A DNA stretch of 64,000 nucleotides, taken from Chitinophaga pinensis. Its GTDB lineage: Bacteria > Bacteroidota > Bacteroidia > Chitinophagales > Chitinophagaceae. Of this stretch, positions 52,678-62,137 are shown one piece after another. The first letter of the stretch is position 1. Each line of letters starts with the position of its first letter. The stretch lies in contig NZ_VOHS01000001.1 of the NCBI RefSeq assembly GCF_007896845.1, positions 372,001-436,000 of the forward strand, given 5' to 3'. A program made the position numbers and the translations under genes. The notes under the pieces were generated by a model, which saw only the letters and a program-made list of their open reading frames with translations, was not told where the DNA came from and made no database searches.

Positions 52678-52710
52678 TTTGAAATGCCCTGCTGTACTGT
52701 GTTTCGGGCT

Positions 52711-52726
52711 TTGGCATGACCGTTGC
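52711..52726 (+). promoter_or_regulatory. Sigma-54 (-24/-12) promoter of the efflux operon
   Basis: TTGGCATGACCGTTGC matches the sigma-54 consensus TTGGCACGnnnnTTGC with a single mismatch, with the invariant GG (52713-52714) and GC (52725-52726) exactly 12 bases apart. Transcription would begin near 52738, giving a leader of about 19 bases before the adaptor gene ATG at 52757. The encoded sigma-54 activator is immediately divergent. Confidence 0.75.
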
Positions 52727-52756
52727 CTTATTCGGTCAGGAAAGTAAGTATCACCT

Positions 52757-54004
52757 ATGGACAGAAAAATAGAAAAGAAGTACTGGTCTAAAAAGAGAAT
52801 CGCCCTTATCAGCGGAGGCGCTGTAGTAGCGATGTTACTTCTGTATAATCTCATATTTGCCGATCATCGTTCCAGGTTGAACGTAGAGAAAGATAAGATC
52901 ACTATTTCTACCGTAAGCAAAGGCACCTTTGATCAATATATAGCAGTTACCGCTGTTGTGTTGCCTCTTAAAACAATTCGCCTCGATGCTATCGTAGGTG
53001 GTTATGTTAGCCAGAAATACCTCGAAGGAGGTAGCATGGTTAAAAAGGGTGACAGCATCCTGCGTCTGGAAAACCAGAACCTGATGATGGACTTTGTGAA
53101 TCATGAAACAGAAATCTACCGTCTGATCAATGAGCTCCAGAATACGCGCCAGACTCTGAAACAGAATCGTTTTACCATGCAGCAGACCGTGGCAAACCTT
53201 GATTTTCAGATCGAACAGGCAAAAGACCTGTATGATCGTACCAAACAACTGGTAGACGAAAAGATCGTTTCCCGTCAGGAATTTGTAAAGAATAAGCTTG
53301 ATTACGAGCGTCTTGTGAAGCAGCGTCAGATAGAAGTAGAAAGCCAGCGCTTTCAGGAAGAAAACGCCAAAATACAGATTGACCGCCTTGAGTCCACTAT
53401 TCTGCGTACCCAGCGTAACCTGCAGATGATGAAGGACAATCTGAGCAATCTGGTGTTGAGAGCGCCTATCGACGGACAATTATCTTCTGTTGACGCGGAA
53501 GTAGGGGGAAGCATCACCGCTGGTCAGAATATTGGTCAGATCGATGATCTGGATGGCTTTAAAATGCGTGCGGAAGTGGATGAACATTATATATCAAGGG
53601 TATTCCCGGGTTTGAAGTCCACTTTCGAATTCAATAATAAAACCTATGCATTATCTATCATCAAAGTATATCCGGAGGTAAAAAATGGCCGTTTCAATGT
53701 CGATATGAAATTCGAGAAAGAAATGCCGGAAGGAATCCGTCGCGGACAATCTTCTCCGATCCGCCTTGAACTGGGCAAGTCATCCTCCGCACTCTTACTG
53801 CCAGTAGGTGGTTTCTTCTCTGACACCGGTGGTAACTGGGTATATGTAGTGGATAAAGCCGGAAACAGAGCAGTGAAACGTAACATCTCTCTGGGACAGA
53901 AAAACCCACAGTATTTTGAAATACTGGAAGGTTTGCAGGAAGGTGAGCAGGTAATTACTTCCTCATATGAAAATTTCGGAGACAAAGAGGTTTTAGTATT
54001 TTAA
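52757..54004 (+). CDS. HlyD/MacA-type periplasmic adaptor protein
   Basis: The 415-residue protein has one N-terminal membrane segment (about residues 17-35), an opening beta-barrel (VSKGTFDQYIAVTAVVLPLK), a lipoyl-like half (AIVGGYVSQKYLEGGSMVKK), a long coiled coil (QTVANLDFQIEQAKDLYDRT to RLVKQRQIEVESQRFQEENA), the second lipoyl half (VLRAPIDGQLSSVDAEVGGS) and a membrane-proximal domain (GGNWVYVVDKAGNRAVKRNI). Adaptors of this type link inner-membrane ABC exporters to an outer-membrane channel such as TolC. It is the first gene of the efflux operon. Confidence 0.93.
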   Translation: MDRKIEKKYWSKKRIALISGGAVVAMLLLYNLIFADHRSRLNVEKDKITISTVSKGTFDQYIAVTAVVLPLKTIRLDAIVGGYVSQKYLEGGSMVKKGDSILRLENQNLMMDFVNHETEIYRLINELQNTRQTLKQNRFTMQQTVANLDFQIEQAKDLYDRTKQLVDEKIVSRQEFVKNKLDYERLVKQRQIEVESQRFQEENAKIQIDRLESTILRTQRNLQMMKDNLSNLVLRAPIDGQLSSVDAEVGGSITAGQNIGQIDDLDGFKMRAEVDEHYISRVFPGLKSTFEFNNKTYALSIIKVYPEVKNGRFNVDMKFEKEMPEGIRRGQSSPIRLELGKSSSALLLPVGGFFSDTGGNWVYVVDKAGNRAVKRNISLGQKNPQYFEILEGLQEGEQVITSSYENFGDKEVLVF

Positions 54005-54092
54005 TACGGCAGTCACAGTTGTTTTAGTTCCGGTGCCAGCCTCTGCAAGTCAGCAGAGGTGGTATCCTGAACACCTCACCTGAAAACTATAT

Positions 54093-56498
54093 ATGCAGAT
54101 GATCAGCACTTACATCACCATTGCATTAAGGCATCTTTCGAAACGTAAACTGTTTTCGTTCATTAACATTGCAGGACTTGCTATTGGCATTACATTCTCT
54201 CTTCTCATTACCGTATACATCTGGGAGGAGAAACAAGTCAATCGTGACCTGCGCAATCTTCCTCAGCAGTATTTCATGCAATCTGCGTGGAAGGCAGATA
54301 ATATGTACATGCCGCTGATCACTCCTGCGATGCTGGCGAAGGGATTGCATGACCAATACCCTTCTCTGGTAGCTGATTACTATCGCACATTTCCCTGTTC
54401 TGCCAATGCCAGCTATAAAGACCGGCATTTCAGGGTAGGACTGCAACCGGGTGATACAACCGTCGTATCCAATTTCGGACTGACAATGCTGTATGGCGAT
54501 CCGGCGCATGCTTTTCGTGACAATAATTCTGTGGTGATCACTGAAGCAACGGCACTGAAGTTCTTTGGTAAAACGAATGCACTGGATGAAGTACTGACAA
54601 TAGATACAAGACAGGATGGTAAGAAAGACTATACCGTTACCGGTGTATTGAAGGATGAAACACGGGAAAATAGTGTGACAACCATCAACGGGTTTAAGAA
54701 CGACATCTTTATGCCAATGCAGAGTGTTGACTACTTTTTGGGCAAAGACGCTGATAAGGACTGGAACAACGTATCTATGGCCTCTTACATTCAGCTGAAA
54801 CCGGGAGTGACTCCTGCACAACTGGATGGCCCTATCCGTAAACTGGTAGCCATGAACTGCAACCAACAGCTGAAAGACAATATGAGCATTCAGCTGGTGG
54901 GACTGGATTCATTCTATCTGGATACCAACAACGGTCTGGTAAGAAAGATGATCTACATACTCGCTATCATTGCAGGTTTTGTATTGCTGATGGCAGTGAT
55001 CAACTATGTGAATATCAGTGTAGGCACTTCTACATATCGTCTGAAAGAGATAGGGTTGCGTAAAGTCTTTGGTGGCAGACGCCAGCAACTTATCGCACAA
55101 TTCCTTGCAGAATCAATCGTACTTACTGGTATATCGGCCTTTCTGTCCATTGCTTTCTATGAACTGCTCCGTCCTGTATTAGGGCAGATCCTGAACAAAA
55201 CGTTACCCCATGTATGGTCTTTCTCCGGAATGATGGTATTGTTTTATCTGCTGCTGGTGCTGGCTGTCGGATTGGTAGCGGGTATATATCCTGCATTTGT
55301 GCTGACTGCCAACAACCTGCTGAAAGTACTGAAGGGAAAGATATCCGTAGGAAAAGGGGAGCTTGTTTTCCGAAAAGCTTCCCTTATTCTACAGTTCTCC
55401 ATCGCTATACTGGTATTTGTATGCACACTCTATATCTCCCGCCAGATCAACTATTTCTTTAACAGAGATCTGGGATATAATAAAGAGCAACTACTGGTTA
55501 TTTCCTCTGTGCCCCGCCAGTGGGATAGCACAGGGCTGAAACGCCTCGAGTTGTTAAGAGATGAAATGATGCAGAAGGCAGGGGTGGTAAGCGCAACAAT
55601 TTCCTACGAAGTACCTGATGGTATGAATGGGGGGAGTGTACCAATATTGCCGGAAGGCGCCGCCAATGACGCGCCTGTCAATGTAGAAAGACTTGTTACA
55701 GACGGAAACTATGCTAATACTTTCGGTTTAAAGATGACCGCTGGCCGCTTTTTTACGGATCATGACAGTCCGCTGGACGTCGTGCTTAATGAGACTGCCG
55801 TAAAAGCATTACACCTTAAACAGGGTGTTGGTCAGGAAATACGTATCCCGGGTAATGATACGAGACTGACTGTAAGAGGGATCGTAAAAGACTTTCATTT
55901 CTTTAACATGGGGCAGAAGATCGCTCCGATGATTTTCTTTGCTCAGCAGGTTAATCCTGCATACCGCTTCCTGAGCATCAAACTGCAAACGGCTGATATC
56001 AGGAAAAGCATTGCCGGTATTGAATCTGCCTTTAAATTCCGCTATAACGATTCTCCATTTGACTACTTCTTTATGGACGAAAAGTTTCAGGCCATGTACT
56101 TCAGTGAAACCCGCCTCAAAAAGGCAGCTGATGTAGCTACCGGATTAAACTTTGTGATTATCTTACTGGGAGCTGCCGGTGTCGTGGCCTTCAGTCTGAC
56201 GCGTCGCGCGAAGGAAGTAGGCGTGAGAAAAGTATTAGGCGCTAATACGCGTAGTATCATCTTTTTGTTCCTGAAGGAGTATACAACCGTTATTATCATT
56301 GCCAACCTTGTTGCATGGCCGCTTGCTTATTTCCTTGCCAGTAAATGGCTGGATGGGTATGCATACCGTACCAGTATGAGCCTGGTGCCATTTATAGTAG
56401 CAGGAGGTATTACCTTTAGTTTAACCTATATACTGATTGCATTACAAAGTTTCCGCACGGCAAATGCCAATCCTACCGGATTGCTGAGACATGAATAA
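54093..56498 (+). CDS. MacB/FtsX-type ABC transporter permease, copy 1
   Basis: The 801-residue protein has a duplicated layout. N-terminal TM1 (FSFINIAGLAIGITFSLLIT) is followed by a MacB periplasmic domain and a triple-membrane FtsX block (YILAIIAGFVLLMAVINYVN, RLKEIGLRKVFGGRRQQLIA). The second half repeats this with ASLILQFSIAILVFVCTLYI, another periplasmic domain and a C-terminal FtsX block with RRAKEVGVRKVLGANTRSII. Such permeases export peptides, antibiotics or lipoproteins without an ATPase domain of their own. It lies 88 bases after the adaptor and 39 before the ATPase, and is intact. Confidence 0.92.
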   Translation: MQMISTYITIALRHLSKRKLFSFINIAGLAIGITFSLLITVYIWEEKQVNRDLRNLPQQYFMQSAWKADNMYMPLITPAMLAKGLHDQYPSLVADYYRTFPCSANASYKDRHFRVGLQPGDTTVVSNFGLTMLYGDPAHAFRDNNSVVITEATALKFFGKTNALDEVLTIDTRQDGKKDYTVTGVLKDETRENSVTTINGFKNDIFMPMQSVDYFLGKDADKDWNNVSMASYIQLKPGVTPAQLDGPIRKLVAMNCNQQLKDNMSIQLVGLDSFYLDTNNGLVRKMIYILAIIAGFVLLMAVINYVNISVGTSTYRLKEIGLRKVFGGRRQQLIAQFLAESIVLTGISAFLSIAFYELLRPVLGQILNKTLPHVWSFSGMMVLFYLLLVLAVGLVAGIYPAFVLTANNLLKVLKGKISVGKGELVFRKASLILQFSIAILVFVCTLYISRQINYFFNRDLGYNKEQLLVISSVPRQWDSTGLKRLELLRDEMMQKAGVVSATISYEVPDGMNGGSVPILPEGAANDAPVNVERLVTDGNYANTFGLKMTAGRFFTDHDSPLDVVLNETAVKALHLKQGVGQEIRIPGNDTRLTVRGIVKDFHFFNMGQKIAPMIFFAQQVNPAYRFLSIKLQTADIRKSIAGIESAFKFRYNDSPFDYFFMDEKFQAMYFSETRLKKAADVATGLNFVIILLGAAGVVAFSLTRRAKEVGVRKVLGANTRSIIFLFLKEYTTVIIIANLVAWPLAYFLASKWLDGYAYRTSMSLVPFIVAGGITFSLTYILIALQSFRTANANPTGLLRHE

Positions 56499-56537
56499 TA
56501 AAAACCCTCATTCTAAAAATTTTAATAAACCGAAGTC

Positions 56538-57227
56538 ATGATACGTACAGTCAATCTTCAAAAGATTTTTACAACAGAAGAAATTGAGACTTCTGCATTG
56601 AATGGCATTAACATGGAGGTAAAGGATGGTGAGTTCGTTGCTATCATGGGTCCTTCAGGTTGTGGTAAATCCACCTTGCTGAATATTCTTGGTCTGCTGG
56701 ATAACCCTAGTGGCGGAGAATATCATTTCTGGGATCATGAAGTAGCGCGTATGAGCGAACGTCAGCGTGCACAGCTCAGAAAAGGTTCTATTGGTTTCGT
56801 ATTCCAAAGTTTCAACCTCATTGATGAACTGACTGTATTTGAAAACGTAGAGCTGCCGCTCTTGTATCTGAAAGTACCTGCCAGTGAAAGAAAAGAGAAA
56901 GTAGAAAAAGTACTGGAGCGTATGAACATTATGCACCGTCGTAATCACTTCCCGCAACAATTATCCGGTGGTCAGCAACAGCGTGTAGCAATTGCCCGTG
57001 CAGTAGTAGCTAACCCTAAAATGATACTGGCGGATGAGCCTACCGGTAACCTCGATTCTACCAATGGTGAAGAAGTAATGAAGTTGCTGCAGGAGTTGAA
57101 TGAGGCCGGTACTACCATGATCATGGTGACGCATAGCCCTTATGATGCTGGCTTTGCACATCGTGTTATCAACCTGTTTGATGGCCGTGTGGTGACTGAA
57201 AATATCAAAGAACAGTTCCACGTATAA
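56538..57227 (+). CDS. ABC transporter ATP-binding protein (MacB/LolD type)
   Basis: The 229-residue ATPase has Walker A GPSGCGKSTLLNILG, the Q-loop FVFQSFNLIDELT, signature LSGGQQQRVAIARAV, Walker B MILADEPTGNLDS and the switch His in MIMVTHSPYDAGF. The TGNLDS D-loop and the size fit the family that energises MacB- and LolCDE-type permeases. It is the only ATPase among at least four permeases in this operon, so one ATPase probably serves several permeases. Confidence 0.95.
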   Translation: MIRTVNLQKIFTTEEIETSALNGINMEVKDGEFVAIMGPSGCGKSTLLNILGLLDNPSGGEYHFWDHEVARMSERQRAQLRKGSIGFVFQSFNLIDELTVFENVELPLLYLKVPASERKEKVEKVLERMNIMHRRNHFPQQLSGGQQQRVAIARAVVANPKMILADEPTGNLDSTNGEEVMKLLQELNEAGTTMIMVTHSPYDAGFAHRVINLFDGRVVTENIKEQFHV

Positions 57228-57273
57228 TGCGCTTGTCTGATATACCCTTTACTCATATTTTAAACTGACTCAT

Positions 57274-59630
57274 ATGCTTAACAACTATCTGAGAGTAGGC
57301 TGGCGCAATCTCCGGCGTTACAAAATGTACAGCAGTATCAATATTGGTGGTCTTGCACTCGGATTGGCATTGGGTATCCTGCTACTTGTATGGGTACAGG
57401 ATGAGTTAAGCTATGATAAGTTTCATGAAAAAGGCGCTAACCTATATAAGGCTTCGGTTACGTTCACATCAGGGGCCGATGTGCAAAGCTGGAATCAAAT
57501 GCCGGCACCACTTGCCCTGAATGCTGTAAAAAAAATCGCAGGTGTGCAGCAGGCCGTGCGTATGGTTCCGAACTGGGGGACTATCTCTAAATTCACTTAT
57601 AATAATAAGGACATCCATGATGTCAAACTGGCTTTTGTAGAGCCGTCCTTCTTTACTCTGTTTACATTCCCTATATGGAAAGGAAAAACGGATAAACCTT
57701 TTACCGACAACTCATCTCTGGTAATAACGCGTAGTGCTGCTAAACGTTATTTCGGTACCGAAGATGCTGTTGGAAAGGTGATTGCAGGTGATAAAGACCA
57801 ATATATAGTAAGTGCGGTAATGGAAGACTTTCCGACACAATCTACTATCCAATATGACTTCCTGATGCCTTATGGTATTCTACAACAGAAGTTTACTAAA
57901 GGAGATTACTGGCATTCGCTGGACGAAGACTGGGGTGATTTCGTTTTTGATACTTACTTTTTACTGGCTCCGGGTACATCTGTAGCGAAGGTGAGTAAAG
58001 AACTGGCAATGCTGCGTCCTGATGCGAAGCCGGATCCCAATGTACGCTACAACCTTCAGCCATTGTATGACGTGCACCTGTATAACCCGGACCTGTCAGA
58101 AGGAACGATTAAAATTGTCAGAATATTCCTGATCATTGCAGTAGTCATACTATTGATCGCCTGTGTAAACTATGTAAATCTATCAACAGCCAGAGCTATG
58201 CAACGTGCAGCGGAAGTCGGTGTACGCAAGCTCATCGGCGCTACCAGAAGACAACTGTTTATGCAGTTTGTAGGTGAGTCTCTGCTGGTGTTTGTGCTGT
58301 CTCTTGTGTTGGCTATTATGCTTATTTTATTACTGACTCCATTCTATAATAATCTCACCGGAAAAGAGCTTTCTTTCAGCCTGCAAAACTTCCAGATGAT
58401 ACTGGCCATCGGTACTGCTATGCTATTGACGCTGATTGTAGCAGGTATCTATCCGGCAGTATTGCTGTCTTCTTTTAACCCCTTAAAAACATTAAAAGGC
58501 GGACTGACCTTATCAGGCGGGAATATCAGTTTCCGCAGGGTGCTGGTGGTGGTACAGTTTCTGATCGCCACAGTACTTATTGTCAGTACGATCGTCGTAG
58601 GACAACAATTGCGTTACATAAAAAATAAGGCAATCGGCTATGATAAAGAGAATGTATTTATGTTCAATGGAGGCGCTATGTCCACCCATATGGAGACTGC
58701 CTTACAGGAGCTGAATACCGCCCCCGGTGTTGTCGTAGCTGCAAACGCCAATACCAGATTGACTTCTATCGACAACAGTACCGGCGATGTGGAATGGGAT
58801 GGCAAAGGTGAAAAAGAGGCCATGATTGCGCATACCATCAGCGGAGATAAGAACTTTATGGAAATGATGAAGCTCCGGTTTGTAGCCGGACAGAACTTTA
58901 CCAATTCCAAAGCTGATTCCAGTCACTATATCATCAATGAAACGGCTGCAAAGATGATGGGTGTAAAAGATCCTGTGGGTAAGCGTTTCAAGCTATGGCG
59001 ATTCGAGGGAACTATTGTCGGTGTAGTAAAAGATTTTCATTATGCGTCTATGCATGAAAAGATAGGGCCTGTCGTATTCTATTACAGGGCAGATAACAAT
59101 ATCGTATATGTAAAAACAAAACCCGGTCAGGCGCAACAGGCTATCACTTCAGCAACACAGTTATTCAAAAGATATAATGCAGGCGCCCCTTTCAACTATG
59201 CATTTATTGATGAGAATCTGGACAACATGTACAAGGTTGACAGGCGTACAGGCAAACTGTTTGATTACTTTGCCGGTGTCGCAATCTTCATCAGTTGTCT
59301 GGGATTGTTTGGACTGGCCACTTTTGCTACAGGACAACGTGTGAAAGAAATTGGCGTAAGAAAGGTACTGGGTGCGTCTGTTACCAATATTGTTGCATTG
59401 CTGACCAGCGATTTCCTGAAAATATATTGATCTCTATAGTATTGGCTATCCCTGCAGCCTGGTATATTATGAACAGATGGCTGGATGATTATGCTTACCG
59501 CATTAGTATCAGCTGGTGGGTATTTGCAATAGCTGGTTTGCTGGCTGTGGCCGTAGCTCTGCTTACTGTAAGTTTTCAGGCTATAAAAGCCGCATTAAGA
59601 AATCCTGTACGCTCATTAAGAACTGAATAG
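57274..59630 (+). CDS. MacB/FtsX-type ABC transporter permease, copy 2; one frameshift near the C-terminus
   Basis: The frame from 57274 has the same duplicated fold as copy 1: TM1 MYSSINIGGLALGLALGILL, FtsX block YVNLSTARAMQRAAEVGVRK, second-half SFRRVLVVVQFLIATVLIVS and the C-terminal GQRVKEIGVRKVLGASVTNI. It stops at 59430 (DFLKIY), but the next frame continues at once with ISIVLAIPAAWYIMNRWLDD, YAYRISISWWVFAIAGLLAV and ends with PVRSLRTE at 59630, the usual family end. Adding one A to the run at 59419-59422 joins them, giving about 785 residues. Confidence 0.88.
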
Positions 59631-59651
59631 TCCACATTATAAAAAAGAGGT

Positions 59652-62040
59652 ATGTTAAAGAGTTATCTTAAGATCGCCTGGAGGAATATCACAAAGCAAA
59701 AGTTCTATTCCTTCATCAATATACTGGGACTGACAATAGGTATGACCTGTTGCTTCCTGATCTTTATCTATGTGCAGTTCGAACTGAGCTATGATAAATT
59801 TCATGAGAAAAAAGAGCAGATCTATAGGGTTGTTACAGATGTAAAGACACCTACTGAGGTGATCGAAGCAGATATTACTTCTGCACCAATGGGGCCAAAT
59901 CTGAAAGCAGATTACCCTGAAATAAAGTCAGCTGTGCGGGTGTACTTCACAAAATGCTTGTGACAGTTGGTGATGACAAATATCAGGAGGATAAGCTGAT
60001 CCTTCCTGATTCAACCTTCTTTGACGTATTTACTTTTCCATTGCTTAGCGGTAATGCCAAAACTGCTTTGTCAGAACCCTTTAGCGTCGTGTTGACAGAA
60101 AGTAAAGCGAAGAAGTATTTTGGTTCAACTAATGTCATTGGAAAAACTATTCAGATTGGAGGGAGAGAATATACGCTGAAAGTAACCGGTGTTATCAAAG
60201 ATGTACCGGAGAATTCACAGATGCCATTTGATATGCTATTCTCTTTATCAACCTATAAGGCATTGGGAGTTGACCTTGATAATTCCTGGGGAAATTTTGG
60301 CGCTATGACCTATCTGCTGCTGGAAAAGGGTGCAGATGCTGCGAAGCTGGAAAAGAAACTGCCTGCTTTTATGGAGCGTCACATAGGTGCGCAGATGAAG
60401 AAGAACAATATGCACTATACCCTGCATCTTGAACATTTGAAGATGTATACATGCACTCAAAGAGAGTAGGTAGTACACTTGCGCATGGTAGTATTGCGAA
60501 TGTGTATATCTTTTCTTTTGTAGCCCTGTTCATTATGCTGATTGCCGTGATCAATTTTGTTAATCTGGCTACAGCAAGAGCTACGGAAAGAGCGCGGGAA
60601 GTGGGTGTGCGTAAAGCTGTCGGAGCTTATGAACTACAACTCACTGCACAGTTTTTAAGTGAGACACTATTATTAAGCCTGTTTGCATTCATTTTATCAG
60701 CCCTGTTATGTCAGTTGTTGTTGCCTGCATTTAATCTGCTTGCCGGAAAGGAAATCGCTATTAATATATTTAAAACAGGCGTCGTTGGCGTATTTCTGTT
60801 AATTGCGTTAATGGTAGGCCTGTTGGCGGGTATTTATCCGGCGCTGGTGTTATCATCCTACAAACCGGTGATGGTGCTGAAGGGTGCGTTTAGTAGCAGT
60901 AATAAAGGCCTGTTATTGAGAAGAAGTCTGGTGATCTTACAGTTTGTGATTACAATTGTTCTGATTGCTGGTGTGATCGTTGTTTATAACCAATTACGTT
61001 ATATGCAGTCACGTGACCTTGGCTTTAAGAAGGACCAGCAGCTGGTAGTGAGTTTTGATGGAATAGATGATATGAAGTTGAAATGGAAAGACATCAAAGG
61101 ACAAGTGGCCAGTGTTCCCGGTGTGATCGGATGTACTTTCTCCTCTTCATTACCAAGTGTCAATCATAATTCTGCTTACAGTCAGATGGAGATGAAGGGA
61201 GGAGACATGCAGGCGAGCAATATCAATCTTTATTTTGTAGATTATGATTTTATAAAGCAATATGCCATTAAGGTAATAGCCGGACGTGCTTTTTCTGAGG
61301 AGATGGGCACTGACAGCACACAGGCAATGATCGTAAATGAAGCGACAGTTGCTTCTCTGGGATATAGTAAACCGGAAGAAATTATCGGCAAAAAATTCTC
61401 CCAGTGGGGACGTGATGGAAAGGTGATTGGTGTCATTAAGAACTTCAACTATCGTTCATTACGGGATGAAGTCGCTCCACTGACAATGCGTATTGAGCCT
61501 GGTGCATTTTCTCCGATGACTATTAATGTGAGCCCTGCCAATCTGAAAAAAGTGCTCGCCGGTGTAGAAGCTGTCTATAACATATGCACCGGGTGGAAGA
61601 TTTGACTATTATTTTGTTGATGAAGCATTTGATAAGCAATATCGTGCTGAATATCGTTTTGGCCGCCTTGTGCTGACATTTACCGTGCTGGCTATCTTCC
61701 TTGCCACTTTGGGTTGTTAGGCCTTATTTCCTATATCGTGATTCAGCGCACCAAAGAGATCGGTATCCGTAAAGTGTTGGGCGCCTCTGTGAACAGTATC
61801 CTGTTCCTGTTGTCCAGCGACTTCCTGAAACTTGTATTGATCGCTTTACTGGTGGCCACTCCACTGGCCTGGTACCTGATGTATCAGTGGTTGAAAGATT
61901 TTGCATACCGCGTAGATATTCAATGGTGGGTGTTTGTGTTGTCCGGAGGTATCGCAGTAATACTTGCATTGATTACCGTGTATGTACAGACTGTAAAGAC
62001 AGCTCTGACCAGTCCGGTAAAATCATTGCGTACTGAATAA
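59652..62040 (+). pseudogene. MacB/FtsX-type ABC transporter permease, copy 3; four frame breaks
   Basis: Four consecutive open frames (59652-59963, 59954-60469, 60451-61605, 61714-62040) read in order as one permease: SFINILGLTIGMTCCFLIFI, SAVRVYFTK then MLVTVGDDKYQEDKL, NVYIFSFVALFIMLIAVINF with ERAREVGVRKAVGAYELQ, and LGLISYIVIQRTKEIGIRKV ending SPVKSLRTE. Frame breaks lie at 59951-59954 (A run), about 60441-60452, about 61579-61582 (two bases) and 61714-61715 (T run). Nearly all are repaired by adding A or T in a short run. As written it cannot make the full protein; miscalled bases are as likely as decay. Confidence 0.82.
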
Positions 62041-62137
62041 GTTTCTTTAGTAGTTACGTTTAAATATGACAAGTGAAATGTACCATGGGCAGGTGTCTAC
62101 CAGCCCATATGTTTCTTTCATGCACAAAAAAGGTACT

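Noticed and set aside
54040..54059. Hairpin CCTCTGC/GCAGAGG between the adaptor and the first permease gene
   Set aside because: A T tract is absent, so it is not an intrinsic terminator; it may be a processing or stability element but nothing else supports this.
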